DNA of 57,884 bases from an uncultured Lachnospiraceae bacterium. GTDB taxonomy: Bacteria; Bacillota; Clostridia; Lachnospirales; Lachnospiraceae. The notes beneath the pieces were generated by a model that saw nothing but the letters and a program-made list of their open reading frames with translations, was not told the origin of the DNA and did not search any database. Of this stretch, positions 25,787 through 34,674 are shown piece by piece. How positions within the stretch are numbered: position 1 is the stretch's first letter; each line of letters opens with the position of its first letter. The stretch lies in assembly GCA_900314295.1 (NCBI GenBank), contig OMUU01000187.1, forward strand, positions 1 to 57,884, in the 5' to 3' direction. A program made the position numbers and the translations under genes.

Positions 25787-26707
25787 TCAGCGCCTCTGCC
25801 GCACGATCTCATAGGCGAGAACCCCTGCCGCCACAGACGCATTCAGAGAATCGATATCTCCCTTCATGGGAACAGAAGCGATAAAATCGCACTTTTCTCT
25901 CACCAGCCGACTCACGCCTTCGCCCTCATTTCCGATGACAAGTCCGATCGGACCGGTGAGGTCCAGGTCATACATCGTGGTTCCGCCCATATCCGCACAG
26001 ACAAACCAGATGCCCTCTTTTTTCAGATCATCGATGACCGATGCAAGATTCGTGACCTTGGCTACCGGCGTGTAATTGATGGCCCCGGCGGAAGCCTTTG
26101 CCACCGTCGCCGTAAGCCCGACCGCGCGGTGCTTCGTAATGATCACGCCATGCGCTCCCGCAAGATTTGCGGTTCGGATAATGGCGCCGAGATTATGCGG
26201 ATCCTCGATACCGTCCAGCAGGAAGAGAAAGGGCTTCTCCCCCTTCTCTCTCGCCGCCTTCAGCATGTCAGATACCTCCGCATAAGGATAAGATGCCACG
26301 ACCGCGATCACGCCCTGATGACTTCCCGTCTCCGACATCATATTCAGCTTTTCCTTCGGAACATAGCTGATAATCGTGCCGGCCTTTCTGGCCTCCCTTG
26401 CAATGGTCATAATCATCCCGTCATGAAGATTCTCCTGAAGATAAACCTTGTCCACAGTCCGGCCAGAACGAAAGGCCTCAAGAACCGCATTTTTCCCTTC
26501 CAGTCGGTTCGGATTCTCATTAACGTCCTGATGCTTCTCCGTCTGACGCAGCGTTGTCTTTCTCTCCGGTTTTTCCGCTCTGTCTTTTCTTCTCAGATCC
26601 TTATAGCTGCCTTTTCTGTCGGACATACCTTTATAGCTGTTCTTTTTGTAGCTGTCTTTTTTTTCGGATGCTCCTCTATTGCCGCTGCTTCTGTATGAAT
26701 TGCTCAT
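25787..26707 (-). CDS. rlmB: 23S rRNA (guanosine-2'-O-)-methyltransferase RlmB
   Basis: The 306-residue SpoU-family (SPOUT knot) enzyme methylates a guanosine of 23S rRNA. Motifs are NPNRLEGKNAVLEAFRSG at the domain start, DPHNLGAIIRTANLAG (motif 1), IGNEGEGVSRLV (motif 2) and PMKGDIDSLNASVAAGVLAY (motif 3). The first 60 residues are a basic, Ser/Lys/Arg-rich tail with SYKK, SYKG and SYKD repeats, longer than in most RlmB and probably RNA-binding or disordered. GGAG stands before the ATG. It follows mrnC by 91 bases. Confidence 0.93.
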   Translation of the reverse strand: MSNSYRSSGNRGASEKKDSYKKNSYKGMSDRKGSYKDLRRKDRAEKPERKTTLRQTEKHQDVNENPNRLEGKNAVLEAFRSGRTVDKVYLQENLHDGMIMTIAREARKAGTIISYVPKEKLNMMSETGSHQGVIAVVASYPYAEVSDMLKAAREKGEKPFLFLLDGIEDPHNLGAIIRTANLAGAHGVIITKHRAVGLTATVAKASAGAINYTPVAKVTNLASVIDDLKKEGIWFVCADMGGTTMYDLDLTGPIGLVIGNEGEGVSRLVREKCDFIASVPMKGDIDSLNASVAAGVLAYEIVRQRR

Positions 26708-26798
26708 AAAAATCTCCTCTGTCGTTCATGCAAGGCTCCATTCTCCGGTCCACATAACAGGACAAGTCCTGACTTGCTGCGTCCCGGCCCGGTTCATG

Positions 26799-27344
26799 TC
26801 AGCATTCTTCTGCGCGCTCCGACTGCTTCTGACCCGTGTGATTGTCCGGATCTGCATTCTCTCCGGCTGTCACAAAGGCAGGCTCTCCCAGCTTTCGGTA
26901 ATGCGCCGAAAGCCCCGTGCTCACAAGCTCGACCAGCCTTCCCACATCTCCCTTCAGATACAGGTAACCGCAAACTGCCTCGAACCCGGTTGCTCTCCGG
27001 TATTCCTGAATGCTGGCGTTCTTCGCATGCGTGTAGGCTTTGGCATTTCTGCCACGATGAAACACGCGTTTCTCATCCTCTGTCAGCAGATCTCTTTCTT
27101 CGAATACACCGATCATTTCCGACTGCGTCTCCGCCTTGACAAGGCTGCTGGCCGTCCGGTGAAGCTTATTGACCGGCGCGTTCGATCCCCGAACCAGAAG
27201 CGTGCGTATAATCAGCTCGTATATGCAGTCTCCGATATAAGCAAGCGTAAGCGGAGAATATTGTCTCGCGTCAAAATCCGCAAGCGAATACTTCTCTTCC
27301 AGACTGCGGGCAAGCTCCGTCACCAGGTTTTCTCTTTCATTCAC
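26799..27344 (-). CDS. mrnC: Mini-ribonuclease III
   Basis: The 181-residue RNase III-like protein has the catalytic domain but no double-stranded RNA-binding domain. YSPLTLAYIGDCIYELIIRT holds the acidic active site, and GRNAKAYTHAKNASIQEYRRAT and GYLYLKGD are typical of MrnC, which matures 23S rRNA ends. The GTG at 27344 is preferred because GAGGG lies 8 bases before it. The frame extends to a GTG at 27377 inside cysS, whose site is weak. Either start overlaps or abuts the end of cysS. Confidence 0.88.
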   Translation of the reverse strand: MNERENLVTELARSLEEKYSLADFDARQYSPLTLAYIGDCIYELIIRTLLVRGSNAPVNKLHRTASSLVKAETQSEMIGVFEERDLLTEDEKRVFHRGRNAKAYTHAKNASIQEYRRATGFEAVCGYLYLKGDVGRLVELVSTGLSAHYRKLGEPAFVTAGENADPDNHTGQKQSERAEEC

Positions 27345-27361
27345 TCCGATTTCCCTCAGTA

Positions 27362-28852
27362 TTATTTTCTCTCCCACTTTACACCGTCTCTGGTGTCCTT
27401 CAGGACAATGCCCTTTGCGAGAAGCTCGTCCCGGATAGCGTCGGCCTTTGCAAAATCCTTTGCCTTGCGCGCCGCATTTCGCTCCGCAATCTTCCTCTCG
27501 ATCTCCTCGTCGAGATCATCCTCTTTTACATCAACGATCAGACCGAGGATGTCAGACAGGTCGATAATTTCCTTTCTGACTGCCTCCGCAAACTCTCTGG
27601 AGCTGTCAGCCGTAACTTCCACATTCGCGAATTTCACCAGATTAAAGATCGCCGTCTCGGCATCTGCCGTATTCAGATCATCATCCATGGCTTTCTCAAA
27701 TTCCAGGCGGAAACGGCGCATATCCTCCGGCCGGATTTCCGCTCCGGTCACCGGATCGTTTCTGACCTCGAACGGGATTCTCCTTCCCTCTTCATCGATT
27801 CCGAGCTTTTTCCGCTCTTCCTCCGTCAGAGAAAGGTTTTTCGCGTCGGCGATATGATCGTTCAGCGCACGCACGGCGGTCCGGATTCTTCCGAGAGAAG
27901 CCTTCGCCGAATCCATGATATCCGCGCTGAAGTTCAGCACTCTCCGGTAGTGTGCCGAAAGCATGAAGAAGCGGAGCACCTGAAGATCATAGTGCTCACC
28001 AACCTCACGCACGGTCTTGAAGTTGCCGAGCGATTTTGACATCTTTACATTATCAATATTCAAAAATGCGTTGTGAAGCCAGTAGTGGGCAAACTCCTGT
28101 CCCGTTGCACATTCCACCTGCGCAATTTCATTTTCATGATGCGGGAAAATCAGATCCTCACCGCCGGCATGAATGTCAATGGTTGTCGCGTGGAGATACT
28201 TGCGTGACATCACACAGCATTCCGTGTGCCAGCCCGGTCTTCCCTCTCCCCACGGGCTCTCCCAGAAGGGTTCTCCTTCCTTCTTCGGCTTCCACAGCAC
28301 AAAATCGAGCGGATCTTCCTTCTCCGCTTCGCCGGTAACCTTCAAATCGCGGAAGCCCGACCGCAGATCATCAAGATTCTTGTGCGAGAGCTCTCCGTAG
28401 CGGGGATCCTTTCTCGTGCGGAAATAGACCGTTCCATTCACGTTATAGGCAAAGCCCTTTTCCTCGAGATCCCGGATAAGATTGATCATCCCATCGATCT
28501 CCTGCGTTGCAAGAGGATGTGTCGTTGCCGGAAGGACATTCATATCCGCCATATCCTTCTTCGTCTCACGAATATATTTCTGCGAAAGCTCCGCCGCTGT
28601 CACACCTTCCTCATTTGCTCTCTGAATGATCTTGTCATCGACGTCGGTGAAATTCGACACATAGTTGACCTCATACCCCTTGTAGGTCAGGTAACGCCGA
28701 AGCGTATCGAAGACAATCATGGGTCTGGCGTTTCCGATATGAATGAGATTGTACACGGTCGGACCACATACATACATCGTAACCTTTCCCGGCGTGATCG
28801 GTTTGAACTCCTGTTTTGTCTTTGTCATTGTATTATAAAATCGGATTGACAT
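27362..28852 (-). CDS. cysS: Cysteinyl-tRNA synthetase
   Basis: This 496-residue class I synthetase charges tRNA-Cys. It has the zinc-binding YVCGPTVYN, the HIGH-type IHIGNARP, HTECC and HPHHENEIAQ zinc ligands, and VKMSKSLGN (KMSKS loop). Length is normal. The ATG at 28852 is chosen because a perfect AGGAGG lies 7 bases before it; the upstream 54 open codons include a Cys/Arg-rich stretch that does not belong to the family. Confidence 0.97.
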   Translation of the reverse strand: MSIRFYNTMTKTKQEFKPITPGKVTMYVCGPTVYNLIHIGNARPMIVFDTLRRYLTYKGYEVNYVSNFTDVDDKIIQRANEEGVTAAELSQKYIRETKKDMADMNVLPATTHPLATQEIDGMINLIRDLEEKGFAYNVNGTVYFRTRKDPRYGELSHKNLDDLRSGFRDLKVTGEAEKEDPLDFVLWKPKKEGEPFWESPWGEGRPGWHTECCVMSRKYLHATTIDIHAGGEDLIFPHHENEIAQVECATGQEFAHYWLHNAFLNIDNVKMSKSLGNFKTVREVGEHYDLQVLRFFMLSAHYRRVLNFSADIMDSAKASLGRIRTAVRALNDHIADAKNLSLTEEERKKLGIDEEGRRIPFEVRNDPVTGAEIRPEDMRRFRLEFEKAMDDDLNTADAETAIFNLVKFANVEVTADSSREFAEAVRKEIIDLSDILGLIVDVKEDDLDEEIERKIAERNAARKAKDFAKADAIRDELLAKGIVLKDTRDGVKWERK

Positions 28853-28959
28853 CTGTAAGCCTCCTGTTATTCCTCTTTTTAAACCTCGCCGACGCTTACG
28901 GTTTACCCCACTATGTACGGCGTAAATTTCCGTGGTGCATGAACAGTAACGTCCGACGC

Positions 28960-29529
28960 TCACCCGGCATCCGCTTCCGTCTTGGAGAGTGTGTGCATCG
29001 GGCAGGACGCGCATCCATGCCCCGTGTCCGCCATCCGTTCATCGGGCATCCGTTCCAGTGCACGCTCAATCAAACACACAGCCTGCGCGGAAATTCCCTC
29101 TCCGCTTCCTGTGAAGCCTAGCCCCTCCTCCGTCGTTGCCTTGATATTCACCTGATCCACGAGCAGCCCAAGCGCATCCGCCACATTTTCCGCCATCTGA
29201 TCCAGATAAGGTCTCAGCTTCGGCCTCTGGCAGATGATTGTGCAATCAATATTTGATATCATGTACATGCCATCCTCAAGCATCTCTCCGACCTTGCGGA
29301 GAAGATCCATGCTGGAAGCGCCCTCATATGCCGGATCCGTGTCCGGAAAATGATAGCCGATATCCTTCATTGCCGCAGCTCCGAGAAGTGCATCCATGAT
29401 GGCGTGCAGGGCAACATCCGCGTCAGAGTGTCCCAGAAGCCCTTTCTCGTAAGGAATTTCAACACCGCACAGGATCAGCTTTCTGCCCTCGGACAGCTTG
29501 TGCACATCATAACCCGTTCCTATTCTCAT
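28960..29529 (-). CDS. ispF: 2-C-methyl-D-erythritol 2,4-cyclodiphosphate synthase
   Basis: The product cyclises CDP-methylerythritol phosphate in the MEP isoprenoid pathway. [11 protein letters not shown] holds the zinc-binding Asp and His, [19 protein letters not shown] the other ligands, and [17 protein letters not shown] the nucleotide loop. The 189 residues include a C-terminal extension of about 30 with CASCPMHTL beyond the usual 160-residue enzyme. It lies 33 bases after a glycosyltransferase gene and 107 before cysS. Confidence 0.95.
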   Translation of the reverse strand: MRIGTGYDVHKLSEGRKLILCGVEIPYEKGLLGHSDADVALHAIMDALLGAAAMKDIGYHFPDTDPAYEGASSMDLLRKVGEMLEDGMYMISNIDCTIICQRPKLRPYLDQMAENVADALGLLVDQVNIKATTEEGLGFTGSGEGISAQAVCLIERALERMPDERMADTGHGCASCPMHTLSKTEADAG

Positions 29530-29562
29530 ACTGTGATAAACACCTGTCGTATACTCTCCGGA

Positions 29563-30591
29563 TCAGTCAAAACCGAAGACCTTCTCCAGAACATGATACC
29601 CTTTCTTTACTACTTTGCGTCCGCCCTCTCCCGGAAGACTCATCGCCACGCCCGAAGCGCTCGCACGGATTTTCAGGAACGCCACATAATCGACCTTCTT
29701 CAAGCGGTTCCACAGAGGAGCCTTCTCCTTGAGGAGCTCCGGGTCCTCGGAGCGCATCATCATCGACGTCGTGATCATCATGATGATCGAAATATCATGA
29801 ATCAGAAACTCTCTCTGTTTCGGGTGAAGGCGCAGCTTATGGAACTGTTCAAAATAATCCAGCATCAGATAGGCCACCCTCAGCTGCTGCGGAAATCTCG
29901 ACATCATAACCTTCACGTTCACGCTCTGATCCGAACGGCCGATGAAATAGCGGTACAGATTCACATTCAGATAATACATGGTCTTTACCCTGGAAAAAGG
30001 TACAAAGGCATAGATATTATCGACATAAAAGGTGTGCTCCGGGAGCCTGAGTCCCACCTCCCTTAGCAGCTCGGTCCGGTAGATCAGCGAATGCATCAGC
30101 ACGTAGTGAAACACATTCATCCGCTTTACCTCGTCCCATCCGAAAATTCTGCCTTCCGGAAGATACATCCTGTACCGCATTACATATTTCCTGTATTTCC
30201 GATTCTGCTTCTCGTATACATAGTTTGCGAAAAAAGCATCTACAATATTGCCGGACTTCGCAAGCGCCCGCAATGCGGAGAGCACCTTTTCAAAAGCGCT
30301 TCTGTCCAGCCAGTCATCGCTGTCCACAACCTTGAAATACAGTCCGGTTGCATGGTCAATCCCGGTGTTGACAGCCCCTCCGTGGCCCTTGTTCTCCTGA
30401 TGAATCGCCCGCACAATCGTCGGATATTTGTCCTGATATTCATCCGCGATCTCTGCAGTCCGGTCCTTGGTCGATCCGTCATCCACGATCAGAATCTCAA
30501 CATCCTCACCGCCCGCAAGAAGAGATTCAATGCACTTTCTCATGTAGCTTTCGGAATTGTAGCATGGTACAGCAACGCTGAGTAATTTCAT
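29563..30591 (-). CDS. GT2 family glycosyltransferase
   Basis: The 342-residue protein has an N-terminal GT2 domain: LLSVAVPCYNSESYMRKCIE, VDDGSTKDRT, ENKGHGGAVNTGI and the metal motif VDSDDW. The C-terminal 120 residues are basic and hydrophobic and may contact the membrane. This architecture is common in clostridial housekeeping neighbourhoods and is not clearly tied to the polysaccharide locus, which starts 5.7 kb downstream. The ATG at 30591 starts the conserved fold; 20 additional open codons precede it. Substrate is unknown. Confidence 0.85.
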   Translation of the reverse strand: MKLLSVAVPCYNSESYMRKCIESLLAGGEDVEILIVDDGSTKDRTAEIADEYQDKYPTIVRAIHQENKGHGGAVNTGIDHATGLYFKVVDSDDWLDRSAFEKVLSALRALAKSGNIVDAFFANYVYEKQNRKYRKYVMRYRMYLPEGRIFGWDEVKRMNVFHYVLMHSLIYRTELLREVGLRLPEHTFYVDNIYAFVPFSRVKTMYYLNVNLYRYFIGRSDQSVNVKVMMSRFPQQLRVAYLMLDYFEQFHKLRLHPKQREFLIHDISIIMMITTSMMMRSEDPELLKEKAPLWNRLKKVDYVAFLKIRASASGVAMSLPGEGGRKVVKKGYHVLEKVFGFD

Positions 30592-30694
30592 CTTCTTTCG
30601 ATAAACCTTTCTTTCGATTCGGCAAATAATACCGTTTCTATAATGCCACAAGACCTGTTAAATTGCAATCTTGCATCTAGCCGCCGATCAATCA

Positions 30695-31891
30695 TCAATG
30701 GCTCTTCACGCCGCTCAGGCCCAGGCTCAGCGCATCTGCGTATGCCCGGTAGGCTGATGGAATGGCGTACTTTCTGCGTATTTCACCAATCTCCGCAAAA
30801 AAAAGGCCCGATTCCGCCAGATGTCCGATACTTTCTTCGTTTTCCACAGACCGCCGGTCCGGGAAATCGCCGATCCGGATCTCGTAACCGGTCATCTGCC
30901 ACTCGATGTGGGAAAAAACATGTCTGCTGTCAGCCAGTTTCCGGATATGAAGTGCCAGAATCCCCATCTCCTTTACTCGGAGCAAGGCCTCCTCCTCACT
31001 CAGTGTTCCTGCAAGATTCGGGAATTCATACATCCCTGCAAGCAGCCCCTTTTCCGGTCTCCTGTTCAACAAAACCCTCTCCCCGTCGCGAACCAGCAGA
31101 ATCGTACGCTTCTCCGTTCTGCGCGGCTTCTTCTCAGCTTTTACCGGGAAATCCGTCTCCCTCCCCTGTTCATGCGATCTGCACCACTTCAGCAGCGGAC
31201 ATTCCGGGCATTTCGGTTTTCCGTTCGGCAGACAGATCATCGCACCCAGGTCCATCATACCCTGGTTCACATCTCCGGGTGTAACATGCTTCTGACAGCT
31301 GTCACCGGACAATTCCTGCTTCATCGCCTCCGTCAGATTTTTCTCTGTTTCTCTTCGATATTTCTGCCTGCTGATGTCCGAGGAATCCGCCAGAAGCCGG
31401 GTCAATACCCGGAGCACATTTCCATCCACCGCCGCCTGCGGCCTGTCGAATGCAATCGAAGCAATCGCACCGGCCGTGTAATCGCCTATTCCCGGCAGCG
31501 TTTTCAACGTTCCCGCGTCTTCCGGAATTTTCCCTCCGAAATCATTCATGATCTGAATCGCTGCCTTCTGCATATTGCGAACCCTGCTGTAATATCCGAG
31601 GCCTTCCCACAGCTTCATTAAACGATCCTCCGGACAGGATGCAAGCTCCCTCACGGAGGGAAGTTCCCGGAGAAATCTTGTATAATATTCCTTCACCGCC
31701 TCTACCCTGGTCTGCTGGAGCATGATCTCCGAGACCCAGGTGTGGTACGGATTTTTCTCTCCCCTCCAGGGAAGATCTCTTTTATTTTCCTGATACCATC
31801 TTCCAAGAGGAAGAATGATCTGACTGAGTTCAGCCACAGAATCCACCAAGGTCGTATATACCGTTTTCTGATCCTTTTCTTTATTACTCAT
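30695..31891 (-). CDS. mutY: A/G-specific adenine glycosylase
   Basis: This 398-residue base-excision enzyme removes adenine paired with 8-oxoguanine. It has the HhH motif LKTLPGIGDYTAGAIASIAF with catalytic AVDGNVLRV, then the iron-sulphur cluster ligands C-x6-C-x2-C-x5-C (CLPNGKPKCPECPLLKWC), and a NUDIX-like C-terminal domain (from about 265) with LVRDGERVLLNRRPEKGLLAGMYEFP split over the recognition region. Length and motifs are normal. Confidence 0.95.
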   Translation of the reverse strand: MSNKEKDQKTVYTTLVDSVAELSQIILPLGRWYQENKRDLPWRGEKNPYHTWVSEIMLQQTRVEAVKEYYTRFLRELPSVRELASCPEDRLMKLWEGLGYYSRVRNMQKAAIQIMNDFGGKIPEDAGTLKTLPGIGDYTAGAIASIAFDRPQAAVDGNVLRVLTRLLADSSDISRQKYRRETEKNLTEAMKQELSGDSCQKHVTPGDVNQGMMDLGAMICLPNGKPKCPECPLLKWCRSHEQGRETDFPVKAEKKPRRTEKRTILLVRDGERVLLNRRPEKGLLAGMYEFPNLAGTLSEEEALLRVKEMGILALHIRKLADSRHVFSHIEWQMTGYEIRIGDFPDRRSVENEESIGHLAESGLFFAEIGEIRRKYAIPSAYRAYADALSLGLSGVKSH

Positions 31892-31938
31892 AGCATGATA
31901 TACCTGTTCAAAATATAATTACGGATTGCCTGACGTTC

Positions 31939-32003
31939 CTGTTCACTCACAACTATGCAAGGCAAGGATTTTACAGTCCTGTTGCCATTCGCAAACTGGC
32001 TGT
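31939..32003 (+). repeat. Dispersed repeat B, copy 2
   Basis: Matches copy 1 (25035-25100) over about 65 bases with roughly 85 percent identity by eye. Unlike copy 1, its second stem arm is degraded (GGCTGTCACA). It lies in the divergent gap between mutY and the HAD gene. Confidence 0.7.
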
Positions 32004-32020
32004 CACATATACAGTTAGGG

Positions 32021-32050
32021 TTGACACCAGTCGCACGCCCTATTTACAAT
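32021..32050 (+). promoter_or_regulatory. Sigma-A promoter for the HAD hydrolase gene
   Basis: TTGACA (32021-32026) and TACAAT (32045-32050) are 18 bases apart on the plus strand, 113 bases before the HAD start codon. It is one of the few plus-strand promoters in the window. Confidence 0.7.
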
Positions 32051-32163
32051 AAGGAAAGCAGTTTTCTTTTCCCAGCAGACACTGCGGACATATCCCGACG
32101 TAACTACACATATCAGCATGCGGAAACTGCCGCAGAAAAAATAGCGACCAGAAACGAGGTTTT

Positions 32164-33006
32164 ATGAACAAAATACAAACCGACGGAATCATCTTCGATG
32201 TGGACGGCACGCTGTGGGACACTACACCGATTGTCGCCGAAGCATGGAATACTGTACTCGACGCATTTGACCGGGAACGCCGCGGCCGTCATCTTCCTCC
32301 CCTTCAGCTGGTTCATCCGGAGGGCGGGGGCGCCGGCGCACGGATTGAAAGCGAGGACCTGCGCCGCGAATTCGGCAAACCGCTGGACGCAATTGCCGAA
32401 GACCTTCTTCCAGGCATGCCTGAAGCAGAAAAGGCTTCACTTCTTCAGAGATGGTATGAGGCCGAGGAAAACGCAATCGACAGAAATCCCCCGGCGCCCT
32501 ATGAGGGACTGGAACACACGCTTCAATCTCTCACCGGAATTTGTCCCGATAAATCGGAAGGAACGGCAACGGATTCCTTTCGCGCGGAGGCTTCCCATCT
32601 GCTGCCCCCGGGCATTCCCTGCTTCATTGTAAGCAACTGCCAGGCAGGATATATCGAGCAGTTTCTCCGGCTGACCGGGCTCGGCTGCTACATCACGGCT
32701 CATCTCTGCCCCGGAGACACAGACAAGCTGAAATCATACAATATCTACCGCATTGCCTCTGATTATCATCTTCAGAACTCGCTTTACATCGGAGATATTC
32801 AGGCGGACTTTGACGCCACAAGGGAGGCGGATCATCTCCTGAAGGAAGACGCCCGGAAGCTGTCGACCGGGCTTCCCGCCGATTCTTCCCGCGCCATTCC
32901 CGATCCCTCCATCCGTTTTATATGGGCATCCTACGGTTTCGGAAAAGTCGAAAACCCGGATGCAGCGATCCAGTCCATCGCAGAGCTCACAGACATCGTC
33001 AGATAA
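32164..33006 (+). CDS. HAD family hydrolase
   Basis: The 280-residue protein is a haloacid dehalogenase-like phosphatase with motif I IIFDVDGTLWDTT, motif II FIVSNCQ and motif III-IV YIGDIQADFDATREA. It probably acts on a small phosphorylated metabolite in the cytoplasm. A proline- and glycine-rich cap region (about 40-150) includes an insert near GICPDKSEG that is not typical. ACGAGG precedes the ATG, and the gene has its own promoter. It is one of two plus-strand genes. The substrate cannot be predicted. Confidence 0.88.
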   Translation: MNKIQTDGIIFDVDGTLWDTTPIVAEAWNTVLDAFDRERRGRHLPPLQLVHPEGGGAGARIESEDLRREFGKPLDAIAEDLLPGMPEAEKASLLQRWYEAEENAIDRNPPAPYEGLEHTLQSLTGICPDKSEGTATDSFRAEASHLLPPGIPCFIVSNCQAGYIEQFLRLTGLGCYITAHLCPGDTDKLKSYNIYRIASDYHLQNSLYIGDIQADFDATREADHLLKEDARKLSTGLPADSSRAIPDPSIRFIWASYGFGKVENPDAAIQSIAELTDIVR

Positions 33007-33030
33007 GCCCTTCGGCGCCCCGCATCCGGT

Positions 33031-33090
33031 CTCTTACGCGCGCTTCGCGTGCGACGAGCCTGTCTGCGTTTTCGAAGAGCTTATACAGTA
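33031..33090 (+). repeat. 60-bp direct repeat, copy 1
   Basis: Begins CTCTTACGCGCGCTTCGCGT and ends GAAGAGCTTATACAGTA. It is identical to 33240-33299, and its last 40 bases resemble the minus strand of 47734-47773. Confidence 0.9.
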
Positions 33091-33091
33091 C

Positions 33092-33128
33092 ACACCCATA
33101 CGATACTTTGTGCCACAAACTGTATAAG
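33092..33128 (+). repeat. Dispersed repeat A, copy 2
   Basis: Nearly identical to copy 1 at 12909-12945. It follows directly after the 60-bp repeat, so its final ACTGTATAAG pairs with the preceding CTTATACAGT as a 10-bp hairpin. Confidence 0.8.
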
Positions 33129-33239
33129 CTACGGATTGCTCCGTGCTTCGCACTCCCGCAATCCTACAGGTATTCGCATTCCCGCAGTGTTTTACACCGC
33201 TCCATGCTCATACCTGTTGCCTTCGAAATCGCACTCAGC

Positions 33240-33299
33240 CTCTTACGCGCGCTTCGCGTGCGACGAGCCTGTCTGCGTTTTCGAAGAGCTTATACAGTA
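33240..33299 (+). repeat. 60-bp direct repeat, copy 2
   Basis: Exact second copy of 33031-33090, ending 16 bases before the TSCPD start codon. Confidence 0.9.
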
Positions 33300-33315
33300 G
33301 AAAGAAGGATTACTT

Positions 33316-33573
33316 ATGCATTTCCAGTACAAAACAAAAGGAACCTGTTCTCAGCTTATCGATTTTGACATCAACGACGGCATTCTCACAAATGTCAGCT
33401 TTACCGGCGGCTGCAACGGAAATCTGTCCGGCATCGCCCGCCTGGTCGAAGGCCGTAAGGCAACTGAGGTAGCCGATATCTTAAAGGGCACAACCTGCGG
33501 ATTCAAGGATACCTCCTGCCCCGACCAGCTCTCTCGGGCCCTTCTCGAAGCGGTTGAAAACGCCTCTCGCTGA
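33316..33573 (+). CDS. TSCPD domain protein (TIGR03905 family)
   Basis: The 85-residue protein is a stand-alone TSCPD domain, named for the motif visible as KDTSCPDQL near its C-terminus. Other family features are SFTGGCNGNLSGIARL and GRKATEVADILKG. TSCPD domains also end some ribonucleotide reductases, where they bind metal through Cys. The role of the small free form is not established. AAGGA lies 6 bases before the ATG, and it follows the second 60-bp repeat. Confidence 0.88.
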   Translation: MHFQYKTKGTCSQLIDFDINDGILTNVSFTGGCNGNLSGIARLVEGRKATEVADILKGTTCGFKDTSCPDQLSRALLEAVENASR

Positions 33574-33610
33574 TCCTGCAAAGCCATCCGCTTCGCTTTT
33601 GCCCCACAGA

Positions 33611-33667
33611 AACGAGATAAGACACGCTGCGCGAGTCTTATCTCGCTATCGCGACGCTCGCGTAAAT
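33611..33667 (+). repeat. Palindromic repeat C, copy 1
   Basis: CGAGATAAGAC (33613-33623) pairs perfectly with GTCTTATCTCG (33635-33645), followed by CTATCGCGACGCTCGCGTAA. A longer relative is at 39438-39537. It separates the convergent TSCPD and AraC genes and may terminate either transcript, although no T-tract follows. Confidence 0.75.
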
Positions 33668-34674
33668 CAAAGCCGTATCCGGGAATCTTTTCCATGCAGA
33701 TTTCGAAACGCCTTCGGCGTCATCTTATATCTCTCCCGGAAGATCCTGTGAAAATAGCTGTGATTTTCATATCCCACCGCATCAATGATATCATTCACCG
33801 GAAGGTCCGTCTCGCACAGAAGTCCAACCGCCTTGTTCAGCCGTTTTCGTTGAAGAAGCTCCTTGAAATTCACCCCGGATGCTTTTTTGATCATGCGGCT
33901 GAGCGTATGCGCGGGCATGCGAAGCCTGCCGCACAGCTCTGTCAGCGTCGCGGTCCGATAATTCTGATCAATATAACTGAGCGACGTCATCAGAATCATA
34001 TTCTCATAGGAGTCCGGTTCCATGGTTTCCGCATTCGGGACTGCCTCCAGCAGATACATAAAGATCAGGCCCATCGTGGTCTGATTGATCCGATTCATGG
34101 TCTGCACCGTCACGGGGTCCTCGCCCCTGTTCTGTCGGACCAGCGAATAGATCATGTTCTCGATCAGATTCTGTATCTGAAGAACGTCGGCCACCTTAAA
34201 ATAGAGGTATTCGCCCCGCCGCTCATCCTGCCTCAGCGTGTTCACGATGAAATCAGCGAGCACATTGTTCGTACCGATCATCCCGGAGGCGACATCGAAG
34301 AATTCCGGAAGAATCACAAAATTAATCGCAATATCGTCGCGCCCTGCCGGGAGAATTTCATGTCTTGTGTACTGATTCAGCAGCAGAAGCTCGCCCCGGC
34401 TCACCCGGATCCTTCGGTGGTTGATGATATGCGTCACAGAGCCCTGGCAAATATACATCATCTCCACATAATTGTGCCTGTGAAGAGGAAAATGCGCAAA
34501 CCTCGTGTGCGTCCGCACCGTGATCAGCTGACCGGTCTCCAGCAGCTTCGCGTAGTCGATCGTAAACTCCTCACCGGACGCATATAATTTTTTCTCGATT
34601 CCGGCGGTTCCGTCCAGAATGTGCTGTTCTTCGTCTGTCACTCTTCCGAGCTGCTCAAGAAGTCTCTGATTCAT
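33667..34674 (-). CDS. AraC family transcriptional regulator with cupin domain
   Basis: The 335-residue regulator has an N-terminal sugar- or effector-binding cupin domain (about 50-150, FAHFPLHRHNYVEMMYICQG) and a C-terminal double helix-turn-helix (about 235-330) ending YFHRIFRERYKMTPKAFR. AraC proteins with this shape usually activate carbohydrate uptake or hydrolase genes. Its ATG overlaps the TAA of the GH25 gene by one base, so the two are co-translated; a GH25 lysozyme with a coupled AraC regulator is uncommon. Targets are unknown. Confidence 0.92.
   Translation of the reverse strand: MNQRLLEQLGRVTDEEQHILDGTAGIEKKLYASGEEFTIDYAKLLETGQLITVRTHTRFAHFPLHRHNYVEMMYICQGSVTHIINHRRIRVSRGELLLLNQYTRHEILPAGRDDIAINFVILPEFFDVASGMIGTNNVLADFIVNTLRQDERRGEYLYFKVADVLQIQNLIENMIYSLVRQNRGEDPVTVQTMNRINQTTMGLIFMYLLEAVPNAETMEPDSYENMILMTSLSYIDQNYRTATLTELCGRLRMPAHTLSRMIKKASGVNFKELLQRKRLNKAVGLLCETDLPVNDIIDAVGYENHSYFHRIFRERYKMTPKAFRNLHGKDSRIRL

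Larger units (their letters stand above)
33007..33315. other. Repeat-filled intergenic region
   Basis: This 309-base gap has no gene. It contains an exact 60-base direct repeat (33031-33090 and 33240-33299), a copy of repeat A (33092-33128), and an inverted pair CTTATACAGT/ACTGTATAAG made where repeats meet. It looks like an array of short insertion-like elements. Confidence 0.75.

Noticed and set aside
28853..29014. Longer cysteinyl-tRNA synthetase start
   Set aside because: The extra 54 residues are outside the family and the ATG at 28852 has a perfect AGGAGG site.
33031..33299. Exact 60-bp repeats considered as attachment sites of an integrated element
   Set aside because: Only 149 bases separate the copies, with no integrase or cargo; the repeat also occurs elsewhere in diverged form.
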